5,174 nt of DNA from the NCBI GenBank assembly GCA_009778355.1, contig WRJY01000142.1:1-5174 (forward strand). The letters run 5' to 3'. The DNA comes from Desulfovibrionaceae bacterium. Its GTDB lineage: Bacteria > Pseudomonadota > Gammaproteobacteria > Burkholderiales > Burkholderiaceae_C. The notes beneath the pieces are model-generated. The model did no database searches and was not told the origin of the DNA. It saw only the letters and a list, made by a program, of their open reading frames with translations. The position numbers and the translations under genes were made by a program. Shown here piece after piece: positions 1 through 5,174 of the stretch (positions within the stretch are counted from its first letter, which is position 1; each line of letters opens with the position of its first letter).

Positions 1-11
1 TCAAGAACGGA

Positions 12-242
12 ATGCGCCCGGTTCATCCGGGAGAAGTCCTGCGGGAAGACTATCTGGTTCCGCTGGAAATGAGCGTCAACGCGTTGGCGTTGGCGCTGGC
101 CGTGCCGGCGAACTGTTCGCGTGCTCACGTCAAGCATGCGGGCGACCTCCTCAATGGTGATCTCAGGGTGCAGGCTGGCCAGTACTTTTTCGGCACCTCG
201 CTGGGCGGCTTGCTCCAGCATGGCGGCCAAGTCTTGTGGTGA
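12..242 (+). pseudogene. Truncated HigA-family antitoxin (5' fragment)
   Basis: The first 34 residues (positions 12-113) open with MRPVHPGEVLREDYLVPL, the signature start of HigA/VapI-type antidote proteins. These are Cro/C1-like helix-turn-helix proteins that neutralise a HigB-type mRNA interferase and repress their own operon. The family is usually about 90-105 residues. Here similarity stops after the first part of the helix-turn-helix (SVNALALALAVPAN). The rest of the reading frame, to a stop at 240-242, is only the antisense of a different gene on the minus strand. The DNA-recognition helix and C-terminus are therefore missing and the product should be inactive. The start at 12 matches the family start; only a weak purine stretch precedes it. 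Any cognate higB would lie left of the window, so I cannot tell whether a toxin remains. Family assignment is confident; loss of function is inferred. Confidence 0.75.
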
Positions 243-260
243 TAAAACGGCGACGTTCAT
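105..260 (-). pseudogene. Excisionase/AlpA-like helix-turn-helix protein, N-terminal fragment
   Basis: Reading leftwards from an ATG at 258-260, 52 codons give a plausible protein. It has an N-terminal amphipathic, probably helical segment (SPQDLAAMLEQAAQRGAEKV, residues 7-26), then a winged helix-turn-helix start (ITIEEVARMLDVSTRTVRR, residues 34-52). This is typical of MerR/excisionase-type small DNA-binding proteins of phages and islands. After residue 52 the frame enters the antisense of the higA fragment and stays open to the left window edge without a recognisable domain. The wing and C-terminus are lost. No good ribosome-binding site is visible, but a 27-codon reading frame ends six bases upstream, so translational coupling is possible. 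The specific family and target are not recognisable; the call rests on the helix-turn-helix pattern alone. Confidence 0.55.
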
Positions 261-443
261 TGTTTTTCAAGCGGCCAGCAGACCAAGGTTGCTCATGCCG
301 GTGCGCGTCACGGTGCCGCCGGCGGATGTGGTGGACTGCCTTGACGCCATGACGTAGCGGCCCAGTGTTCACGGTGTCCATGCGTTTGCATCGACGCCGC
401 CAGTTACCCCAATTCCCTGATTTTTGGAGTTGAGGCCGCTGCA
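261..443. other. Stretch without a supported gene
   Basis: Apart from the doubtful 27-codon frame, this segment shows no convincing coding frame, RNA gene, promoter or repeat. Longer frames across it on both strands have Arg/His-rich translations typical of antisense or non-coding GC-rich DNA. It is probably scrambled or decayed mobile-element sequence. Confidence 0.5.
267..350 (-). other. Possible 27-codon small ORF upstream of the HTH fragment
   Basis: An ATG at 348-350 opens a 27-codon frame that begins MASRQSTTSAGG and ends MSNLGLLAA. Its stop at 267-269 is six bases before the start of the helix-turn-helix fragment. The composition (Ser/Thr/Gly-rich, then hydrophobic) is not obviously noise, but there is no clear ribosome-binding site and no family I recognise. 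It could be the tail of another broken gene or a chance frame. Low confidence. Confidence 0.15.
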
Positions 444-632
444 TTGCCCAAAGCCCGCACACCCCATACGGTGCGGGTATCAAGCGCGCCGCCCTCGCGC
501 TGGGCGTCTCGCGGCCTACCTTCTACCGCGTGCTGGCCGACTTTCGCGCACGCATAGCCCGCGCCGGCAAGAGCATCGAGGCCGAGAACATCGCCGCCGG
601 GCAGGGGCTGCCGCATGCTGACGCTTCAGCCA

Positions 633-661
633 TTGACATAGGGAAACAATTTCCCTATTAT
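633..661 (+). promoter_or_regulatory. Sigma-70 promoter of the DUF4160/DUF2442 operon
   Basis: The -35 hexamer TTGACA at 633-638 is a perfect match. The -10 hexamer TATTAT at 656-661 matches five of six bases, and the spacer is exactly 17 bp. Transcription should start about seven bases past the -10, at or within a base of A668, the first base of the downstream ATG. A perfect palindrome fills the spacer, so repression by a DNA-binding product of the operon is likely. Confidence 0.8.
638..658. promoter_or_regulatory. Perfect palindromic operator in the promoter spacer
   Basis: Two 9-bp arms, ATAGGGAAA (638-646) and TTTCCCTAT (650-658), are separated by CAA. The symmetric site runs from the last base of the -35 into the -10, a position where a bound dimer would block RNA polymerase. 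The obvious candidate ligand is the helix-turn-helix domain of the second gene of the operon, as in autoregulated toxin-antitoxin modules. The palindrome is seen directly; the ligand is inferred. Confidence 0.7.
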
Positions 662-667
662 TGAGCA

Positions 668-904
668 ATGGGCAAGATACATTCACAGGAGAACTGGTTG
701 ATCCGCGTGCAGGGCAACGAACACCCACCAGTGCACGTACATGTCTTGCATCCTGACGGTCGCGCTGTCCTGTATCTGGACGGCACGGTAATCAACAACC
801 ACGTGCCTGCCAGCGTTATCAGCGATGCAGGCGCGTGGGTCGCCACCCATGAAGCCGTGATTCGTGCAGAGTGGGATCGCATGGGCAACCCGCCCTCAAG
901 GTAA
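668..904 (+). CDS. DUF4160-family protein, putative toxin partner
   Basis: A complete 78-residue protein. It resembles the DUF4160 family in size, in the HPPVHVHV block at residues 19-26 (family hallmark E/H-PPHVHV), in the following strand-rich GRAVLYLDGT segment and in the helical C-terminus with W70-type ending (AVIRAEWDRMGNP). DUF4160 genes are commonly found directly beside DUF2442 genes, and the pair is regarded as a putative toxin-antitoxin module. The biochemical activity is not known to me, and toxicity is not shown here. There is no Shine-Dalgarno sequence before the ATG, and the promoter places the transcript start at or next to the A of this ATG, so translation is probably leaderless. 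The stop lies six bases before the next start, indicating an operon. The gene looks intact although most of its neighbours are broken. Confidence 0.75.
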   Translation: MGKIHSQENWLIRVQGNEHPPVHVHVLHPDGRAVLYLDGTVINNHVPASVISDAGAWVATHEAVIRAEWDRMGNPPSR

Positions 905-910
905 AAAACC

Positions 911-1357
911 ATGAAAGCACAAGTGAATCGACTGCAAGCCGTCAAGCCGCTTGGTGGCATGGCGCTGGAAATCAGCTACACCGGCGGCCAGGTGGTGCGC
1001 GTGGACTTTTCTGAACTCCCAGAGCGTTTGGCCGTGTTCGCCGACCTGCGCAAGCCCGAGTTTTTTCGGGCCGCCGCCATCGCCGACTGGGGGCATACCA
1101 TCGAATGGCCGAACGGCGAAGGGCTAGACGCTGACCGCGTGATGGAAATGGCACTCGAACAGGCTGGTCGCGCCGATACGCTGGCTTTCCGCCGCTGGCA
1201 GGAGCGCAATCGACTGTCGCTCAACGATGCGGCGCACGCCATTGGTCTGACGCGCCGCACGGTCAGCCAATACCGTACCGGCGCGCGCCCCGTACCGCGT
1301 ACCGTCACGCTGGCCTGCAAGGGGTGGGAAGCTGAGCGCGTCCACGCGCCAGCCTGA
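911..1357 (+). CDS. DUF2442 domain protein fused to a helix-turn-helix, putative antitoxin/autorepressor
   Basis: A complete 148-residue protein with two parts. Residues about 5-82 match the DUF2442 pattern: a strand-rich start (LEISYTGGQVVRVDF), a central FADLRKPEFF, then IADWGHTIEWPNGEGLDADRV, where W-PNG-dLd-D is the family's closing motif. Residues about 98-140 form a Cro/C1-type helix-turn-helix (LSLNDAAHAIGLTRRTVSQYR, then GARPVPRTVTLAC), as in XRE-type antitoxins. A ribosome-binding site CAAGG (897-901) lies nine bases before the ATG, overlapping the end of the upstream gene. The gene follows the DUF4160 gene in one operon. The family link and the promoter palindrome suggest that this protein binds its partner through the DUF2442 part and represses the operon through the helix-turn-helix. 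Domain calls are confident; the antitoxin role is inferred. Confidence 0.8.
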   Translation: MKAQVNRLQAVKPLGGMALEISYTGGQVVRVDFSELPERLAVFADLRKPEFFRAAAIADWGHTIEWPNGEGLDADRVMEMALEQAGRADTLAFRRWQERNRLSLNDAAHAIGLTRRTVSQYRTGARPVPRTVTLACKGWEAERVHAPA

Positions 1358-1402
1358 CGGCTGGCCGGGCGCTTGTAACACCCGCTCCGCCGCGCGTCAA
1401 TG

Positions 1403-1429
1403 AAAAAAATGTCTCGCCCAGGCGAGACA
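1403..1429 (-). terminator. Intrinsic terminator on the minus strand (or a palindromic operator)
   Basis: The arms TGTCTCGCC (1410-1418) and GGCGAGACA (1421-1429) are perfectly complementary around a two-base centre. Read on the minus strand, the hairpin is followed directly by seven T (1409-1403), a standard rho-independent terminator. On the plus strand the following tract is poor (AAAATAGTTC). No minus-strand gene now ends just upstream; it would stop leftward transcription from the integrase side. The symmetry also fits a repressor site, since a third near-identical half-site lies at 1445-1453. Confidence 0.55.
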
Positions 1430-1497
1430 AAATAGTTCTTTTCCGGTGAGACACTTCGGGTCAAAATTCGAGGCAATTCAGGTAGGTATCAAAAGTG

Positions 1498-1534
1498 CGC
1501 CCCGGCGGTCGAAAGGCTTCCGGGGCGTTGTTTT
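1498..1534 (+). terminator. Likely intrinsic terminator
   Basis: The 8-bp arms CGCCCCGG (1498-1505) and CCGGGGCG (1520-1527) enclose a 14-base loop and are followed by TTGTTTT. A short A-run (1491-1494) on the other side suggests it may also work weakly leftwards. It would end plus-strand transcripts of the DUF operon before the methylase remnant. Confidence 0.5.
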
Positions 1535-1561
1535 GGACGCACGCGAACCACCCCCGACAAC

Positions 1562-2059
1562 ATGCTCACCATCAGCCGAAGCGGGCCTGAACTGCTGCTC
1601 AGCAGATTCCCGCCGCATCATTGCTACGTCGAGGTCTTCGCCGGCGGCGCGGCAGTGTTCTTTGCCCGTAATCCTGCGCCCTCTGAAGTCCTGAACGACG
1701 TCAACGGCGAACTGGTCAACCTGTACCGCGTGGTCACGCATCACTTGGAGGAATTCGTCCGCCAGTTCAAATGGGCGCTTTCGTCTCGGCAAGTGTTCAA
1801 GTGGCTGCAGGACACGCGGCATGAAACACTGACCGATGTGCAGCGCGCCGCGCGGTTTTTTTACTTGCAGCAGCAGACCTTCGGCGGCAAAGTGGCCGGG
1901 CAAACCTTTGGCACGTCTACCACGGCGCCTGCCATCAACCTGCTGCGCATCGAGGAAACCCTGTCAGCCGCGCACCTGCGCTTGGCCAGCGGCGTGACCA
2001 TTGAGCATCTGGACTGGGCCGCCTGCATCGAGCGCTATGCCTCGAGTCGTGGAAGGTGA
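1562..2059 (+). pseudogene. Truncated D12-class DNA adenine N6-methyltransferase
   Basis: The protein resembles phage-type D12 (Dam-like) adenine methylases, which transfer a methyl group from S-adenosylmethionine to N6 of adenine in DNA. Visible parts are motif I FAGG (residues 26-29) in the context CYVEVFAGGAAVFFAR, the acidic LNDVNGELVNLY block (44-55) with D46, and the family-typical helical region with FFYLQQQTFGGK (99-110) and NLLRIEETLSAAHLRL. Two things are wrong. The N-terminal GGK motif expected after ISR is replaced by SGPE, as if a few codons were lost. The frame also breaks off at WAACIERY (residue 159), before the catalytic DPPY motif and the whole C-terminal half; the last six codons are antisense of the integrase. 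Usual length is about 260-290 residues. No Shine-Dalgarno is visible before the ATG. It should be inactive. Confidence 0.85.
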
Positions 2060-2894
2060 AACCAGAAAGCTTGGCGCGCGCCCGCGCAGCTCGCCAAAGC
2101 GCGTCGCGCGACTGGGCTGTGATCGGGAATACGCGATCCTGGCTCCATCCGCGCATCCGTTCAATGATGGGCCGCGCCTTGCGCGGCAACGGCACATCCC
2201 TGGCGTCGCCATTTTTCGTTTTCGGCAGACACACGTATGCGGTGTGCACATGGTCCCACGCCAGCCCTTCCATTTCGCCAGAGCGCATGCCTGTGCGCAG
2301 AGCCAACAGCAGCATGTTGGCCACGACCTCGCTCATCGACTCTGGCCGCCGGCGCCGGTATCCGAGGGCGCGCAGCATTGCTTTGATCTGAGGTCGAGTC
2401 AGTACAATGTCGCGTCCAGGCGGCGCTGTGGGGGGCTTGACACCCTTCATCGGTGTGTCATGTATCCATTTCCAATCGCGCGCAGCAGCGGTGAAAATGC
2501 TGCCCAGCAGACTCATTTCTCGCCTGACGCTGGCCGGGGACACCTCCGACTCGCGGCGCTCGCGCCAGCGGTCTACGTGTTCATCGGTCACGCGCCCGAT
2601 GGGCAGCGTCAGCGGCAAGTCAATGTCGCGCAGAAAAACGCCGCAACGCAGTTGCTCCCATCGTGTACCCTTGTGCTCTGGAGCAATCTCGTCGTGATAT
2701 TTCTGGATCGCCTGTCGAAGCGTATGCACGTCACCCAGCGCCTTGCGCTTGGTGGCCTTGGCCAGCACCCGCTGCTGGTCTCGCCATGCGACGGCCTCGC
2801 GCAACGAGTCAAAGCTCTTGCTTGGGCGGCTCTTGCCGACCGTGACTTGTGCGAGGTAGGCTCCTGAAGGGAGCTTGGTGATGTTCTCCGGCAT
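1935..2894 (-). pseudogene. Phage-type tyrosine integrase, C-terminally truncated
   Basis: This is a site-specific recombinase of the lambda-integrase (tyrosine recombinase) family. From an ATG at 2892-2894 (MPENITKLPSGAYLAQVTVG) it has an arm-type N-terminal domain and a core-binding helical domain (about residues 55-135). The catalytic domain follows, with the first arginine in RTGMRSGE (R204), the beta-hairpin lysine in KTKNGDARDVPL (about K227) and the H-x-x-R box in FTFHDSRH (H282, R285). Immediately afterwards, at 2031-2039, homology ends. The remaining codons down to 1935 are antisense of the methylase, so the second His/Trp box and the tyrosine nucleophile are gone and the enzyme cannot recombine DNA. 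The frame is open further upstream to 3053, but that part crosses a terminator and the tRNA, so I reject it. The gene points away from the tRNA-Leu, as expected for an element inserted there. Confidence 0.9.
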
Positions 2895-2923
2895 TAGCAG
2901 AAACGTTAGCAGGGCACTAGCAG
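2894..2923. repeat. Three phased YTAGCAG repeats at the integrase start
   Basis: TTAGCAG at 2894-2900, TTAGCAG at 2906-2912 and CTAGCAG at 2917-2923 lie in direct orientation with periods of 12 and 11 bp, so they face nearly the same side of the helix. The first overlaps the integrase start codon and the third overlaps the proposed -10. They could be binding sites for an excisionase or the integrase arm domain, or a small decayed tandem repeat. Seen directly; role inferred. Confidence 0.4.
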
Positions 2924-2944
2924 CCCGGCGTCGTATTCTGTCAA
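2916..2944 (-). promoter_or_regulatory. Possible integrase promoter
   Basis: On the minus strand a perfect -35 TTGACA (2944-2939) is followed after 17 bp by GCTAGT (2921-2916), which matches only three of six -10 bases. Transcription would begin about 15 bases before the ATG at 2894, supporting that start over upstream ones. The weak -10 makes this tentative. Confidence 0.35.
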
Positions 2945-2954
2945 AAACGGAGGA

Positions 2955-2984
2955 CAAAACAAAGGGCGGCACACTGTGCCGCCC
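2955..2984 (-). terminator. Intrinsic terminator of the tRNA-Leu gene
   Basis: The 9-bp arms GGGCGGCAC (2964-2972) and GTGCCGCCC (2976-2984) enclose a three-base loop. On the minus strand the hairpin is followed by TTTGTTTTG (2963-2955). It lies 40 bases downstream of the tRNA 3' end, a normal distance. A second copy of the terminator edge, CGCCCTTTG at 2994-3002, can pair with 2960-2968 and form an alternative longer stem. Confidence 0.75.
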
Positions 2985-3023
2985 CATGAATATCGCCCTT
3001 TGTCGGACAACTAAAGATATTGG

Positions 3024-3108
<85 letters not shown>

Positions 3109-3122
3109 ATCAGGAACCTCAA

Positions 3123-3128
3123 ATTGTA
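3123..3128 (-). promoter_or_regulatory. Likely -10 element of the tRNA-Leu promoter
   Basis: On the minus strand TACAAT lies 14 bases before the mature tRNA 5' end, which would give a leader of about eight bases. No good -35 is found at 16-18 bp spacing (CGGCAA at 17 bp). The box overlaps the proposed TTG start of ribonuclease R on the other strand. Confidence 0.4.
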
Positions 3129-5174
3129 CATCAAAAATTCAGAACTTGCCGGCAATCTGCTGGATGAAATCGAAGGCGCGGTGCAAGGCCACCGCGACGG
3201 TCACGGTTTCGTGACGCGCGACGACGGCGAGCCGGACATCTACCTGCCGCCGGGCGAGATGCGCGCAGTGCTGCACCGCGACCGCGTCAAGGCGCGCATC
3301 GTGCGGCACGACCGGCGCGGACGCCCCGAAGGCCGCGTACTGGAGATCGTCGAGCGTCCGCCGCACCCCATCATTGGCCGCCTGCTCAACGAGGGCGGCA
3401 TCTGGCTGGTGGCGCCAGAGGACAAACGCTACGGCCAGGACGTGCTGATTCCCAAGGCCGCCATCGGCGCCGCCAAGCCGGGCCAGGTGGTGGTGGTGGA
3501 ACTGACCGAGCCGCCGGCGCTGTACGGCCAGCCGGTTGGCCGCGTGAAAGAGGTGCTGGGCGAAATCGACGATCCCGGCATGGAGATCGAAATCGCCGTG
3601 CGCAAATACGGCGTGCCGCACGAGTTCTCGCAAGCGGCCATCGGCGCGGCGCGCGCGTTGCCCGACGCGGTGCGCCCCGAAGACCGCGAGGGCCGCATCG
3701 ACCTGACCGACGTGCCGCTGGTCACCATCGACGGCGAAGACGCGCGCGACTTCGACGACGCCGTGTACTGCGCGCCCGCCGTCGTCAGCGGACGCGGCAA
3801 GAAACTCAACGGCTGGCGGCTGCTGGTGGCCATTGCCGACGTCGGCCACTACGTGCGCACCGGCAGCCCCATCGACGTCGATGCCTACGACCGCGCCACC
3901 AGCGTGTACTTTCCGCGCCGCGTCATCCCCATGCTGCCGGAGAAATTGAGCAACGGCCTGTGCTCGCTCAACCCCGGCGTGGATCGCCTGTGCATGGTCT
4001 GCGACATGCTGGTGTCGGCCAAGGGCGAGACCGTGGCCTACCAGTTCTACCCGGCGGTCATGCACAGCCACGCGCGCCTGACCTACACCGAGGTGGCCGC
4101 CATCTTGTCCAACACGCGCGGGCCCGAGGCGGCGCGCCGCCAGGAGCGCGTACCCGACCTGCTGCACCTGTACGATGTGTTCCGCGCGCTGCTGAAGGCG
4201 CGCGAGGCGCGCGGCGCGGTGGACTTCGATACCGTGGAGACGCAGATCGTCTGCGACGAATCCGGCCGCATCGAGAAAATCGTGCCGCGCCCGCGCAACG
4301 ACGCACACCGGCTGATCGAGGAATGCATGTTGGCCGCCAACGTGTGCAGCGCCGACTTCATGCAGCAAGGCAAGCAGCCCGGCCTGTACCGCGTGCACGA
4401 AGGCCCGACGCCGGAAAAGCAGGACATGCTGCGCGCCTACCTGAAGGCGCTGGGTCTGGGGCTGTCCATCAGCGACGCGCCCGCGCCCGCCGAGTTCCAG
4501 CGCATTGCCGAGGCCACCAAGGACCGGGCCGACGCCGCGCAAATTCACATGATGCTGCTGCGCTCGATGAGCCAGGCCATCTACACGCCCATCAACAGCG
4601 GCCACTTCGGTCTGGCCTACGAGGCCTACGCGCATTTCACCAGCCCCATCCGGCGCTACCCCGACCTGCTCACGCACCGCGTCATCAAAGCCATTCTGGA
4701 GGGGCGCAAATACCACCTGCCAGAGCTGCCAACGCCTGGCGAGGCGCATGAAAAGCTCAAAGCGCGCTTGCAAAAAAACAGCGCCGCGCGGCAAATGGGA
4801 GAGCGCCCGGCGCCCGCCAAACTCACGCCCGAACAGCAAGCCTGGCAAGCCGCCGGCCTGCATTGCAGCGCCAACGAGCGCCGCGCCGACGAGGCCAGCC
4901 GCGACGTCGAAGCCTGGCTCAAGTGCAAGTACATGAAGGAGCACCTGGGCGAGGAATACGCCGGCGCCGTCACCGCCGTCACCAGCTTCGGCCTGTTCGT
5001 CACGCTCGAAGACCTGTACGTCGAGGGACTGATCCACATCACCGAACTGGGCGGCGAGTATTTCCGCTTCGACGAAGTGCGCCAGGAATTGCGCGGCGAG
5101 CGCACCGGCATCCGCTACGCCATCGGCACAAGGGTGCGGGTACAAGTCAGCCGCGTGGACCTGGACGGGCGCAG
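3124..5174 (+). CDS. rnr: Ribonuclease R (3' end beyond window; N-terminus short)
   Basis: A processive 3'-to-5' exoribonuclease of the RNase II/RNB family that degrades structured RNA and acts in RNA quality control. The 683 codons present run off the right edge. Order of parts: a cold-shock-like domain from about residue 18 (EGAVQGHRDGHGFV...DIYLPP), a second one (about 80-170), the RNB catalytic domain with TIDGEDARDFDDAVY at 201-215, FTSPIRRYPDLLTHR at 505-519, and an S1 domain from about 610 (EEYAGAVTAVTSFGLFVTL). Asp 203, 209, 211 and 212 correspond to the metal-binding Asp 272, 278, 280 and 281 of the E. coli enzyme. The protein thus starts about 69 residues later than E. coli RNase R and lacks the N-terminal winged helix. 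No in-frame ATG fits; TTG at 3124 has AGGAA (3112-3116) seven bases upstream, and an in-frame stop lies at 3079-3081 inside the tRNA antisense. Identity is certain; the start is not. Confidence 0.93.
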   Translation, partial: MYIKNSELAGNLLDEIEGAVQGHRDGHGFVTRDDGEPDIYLPPGEMRAVLHRDRVKARIVRHDRRGRPEGRVLEIVERPPHPIIGRLLNEGGIWLVAPEDKRYGQDVLIPKAAIGAAKPGQVVVVELTEPPALYGQPVGRVKEVLGEIDDPGMEIEIAVRKYGVPHEFSQAAIGAARALPDAVRPEDREGRIDLTDVPLVTIDGEDARDFDDAVYCAPAVVSGRGKKLNGWRLLVAIADVGHYVRTGSPIDVDAYDRATSVYFPRRVIPMLPEKLSNGLCSLNPGVDRLCMVCDMLVSAKGETVAYQFYPAVMHSHARLTYTEVAAILSNTRGPEAARRQERVPDLLHLYDVFRALLKAREARGAVDFDTVETQIVCDESGRIEKIVPRPRNDAHRLIEECMLAANVCSADFMQQGKQPGLYRVHEGPTPEKQDMLRAYLKALGLGLSISDAPAPAEFQRIAEATKDRADAAQIHMMLLRSMSQAIYTPINSGHFGLAYEAYAHFTSPIRRYPDLLTHRVIKAILEGRKYHLPELPTPGEAHEKLKARLQKNSAARQMGERPAPAKLTPEQQAWQAAGLHCSANERRADEASRDVEAWLKCKYMKEHLGEEYAGAVTAVTSFGLFVTLEDLYVEGLIHITELGGEYFRFDEVRQELRGERTGIRYAIGTRVRVQVSRVDLDGR

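Larger units (their letters stand above)
444..664 (+). pseudogene. Frameshifted remnant of a helix-turn-helix regulator
   Basis: One frame gives LPKARTPHTVR from a possible TTG start at 444, with GAGG eight bases upstream. One base out of register, from about 476, the next frame gives GIKRAALALGVSRPTFYRVL and continues as ADFRARIARAGKSIEAE. The string LALGVSRPTFYRVL is a Fis-type or related helix-turn-helix recognition pattern (compare A-ALGISRPTLYRKL in known Fis-like domains). The two halves read naturally if one base has been lost near 476. The frame runs to a stop at 662-664, with its last codons inside the promoter of the next operon, so the original C-terminus may be missing too. The gene family is not recognised. 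The helix-turn-helix is moderately certain; the frameshift is an inference. Confidence 0.3.
1358..1561. other. Non-coding stretch with palindrome and terminators
   Basis: No coding frame here has a recognisable product. The stretch holds a strong hairpin at 1410-1429, a related half-site at 1445-1453, and a GC-rich hairpin followed by a T-rich run at 1498-1534. It separates the DUF operon from the methylase remnant. Confidence 0.6.

Noticed and set aside
163..483. A 106-codon minus-strand frame
   Set aside because: Arg/His-rich translation; it overlaps better-supported frames and shows no recognisable domain.
1348..1365. Inverted repeat GCCAGCC/GGCTGGC over the stop codon of the DUF2442-HTH gene
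   Set aside because: A 7-bp stem with a four-base loop, but no T-run follows, so an intrinsic terminator is not supported. It could still stabilise the mRNA end.
2001..2867. A 288-codon plus-strand frame
   Set aside because: It lies antisense to the integrase, with a composition typical of a shadow frame and no motif.
3960..4751. A 263-codon plus-strand frame inside ribonuclease R
   Set aside because: An out-of-frame shadow of the catalytic domain; Arg/Ala/Pro-rich without motifs.
3139..5145. A 668-codon open frame on the minus strand
   Set aside because: It is the antisense of ribonuclease R. Its Ala/Val/His/Arg/Gln-rich translation shows no domain, and such mirror frames arise from strong G/C third-position bias.

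Overview
The window is GC-rich with strong G/C third-position bias. It carries a ribonuclease R whose sequence style, together with the neighbouring gene families, suggests a betaproteobacterium, probably Burkholderiales and perhaps Comamonadaceae. The lineage is inferred from protein style only; no marker gene search was possible.

Layout. (1) Positions 1-660 are wreckage: the 5' third of a HigA-type antitoxin gene reads rightwards into the 5' half of an excisionase-like helix-turn-helix gene that lies on the other strand. A non-coding stretch follows, then a frameshifted remnant of another helix-turn-helix gene. (2) Positions 633-1357 hold the only intact accessory unit, a two-gene DUF4160 / DUF2442-HTH operon that looks like a toxin-antitoxin module. 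It has a textbook sigma-70 promoter with a perfect 21-bp palindrome between and overlapping its elements. The first ATG sits where transcription should start, so the mRNA is probably leaderless. (3) Positions 1358-1561 are non-coding and hold a strong palindrome/terminator and a second terminator. (4) Positions 1562-2894 hold a D12-class DNA adenine methylase (+ strand) and a phage-type tyrosine integrase (- strand). They meet tail to tail, and both lack their C-terminal catalytic parts, as expected from one deletion between convergent genes. (5) Positions 2955-3108 hold a tRNA-Leu(CAG) on the minus strand with its own intrinsic terminator. (6) From about 3124 to the window end lies ribonuclease R on the plus strand, incomplete at its 3' end and apparently without the N-terminal winged-helix domain.

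Interpretation. An integrase next to a tRNA gene, followed by phage-type methylase and regulator fragments, is the classic edge of a prophage or integrative element. Here the element has decayed through deletions that removed the 3' halves of convergent gene pairs, while the DUF4160/DUF2442-HTH pair was kept whole. That fits an addiction or self-regulating module surviving in a dying element. Ribonuclease R and the tRNA are chromosomal core genes that mark the element boundary.
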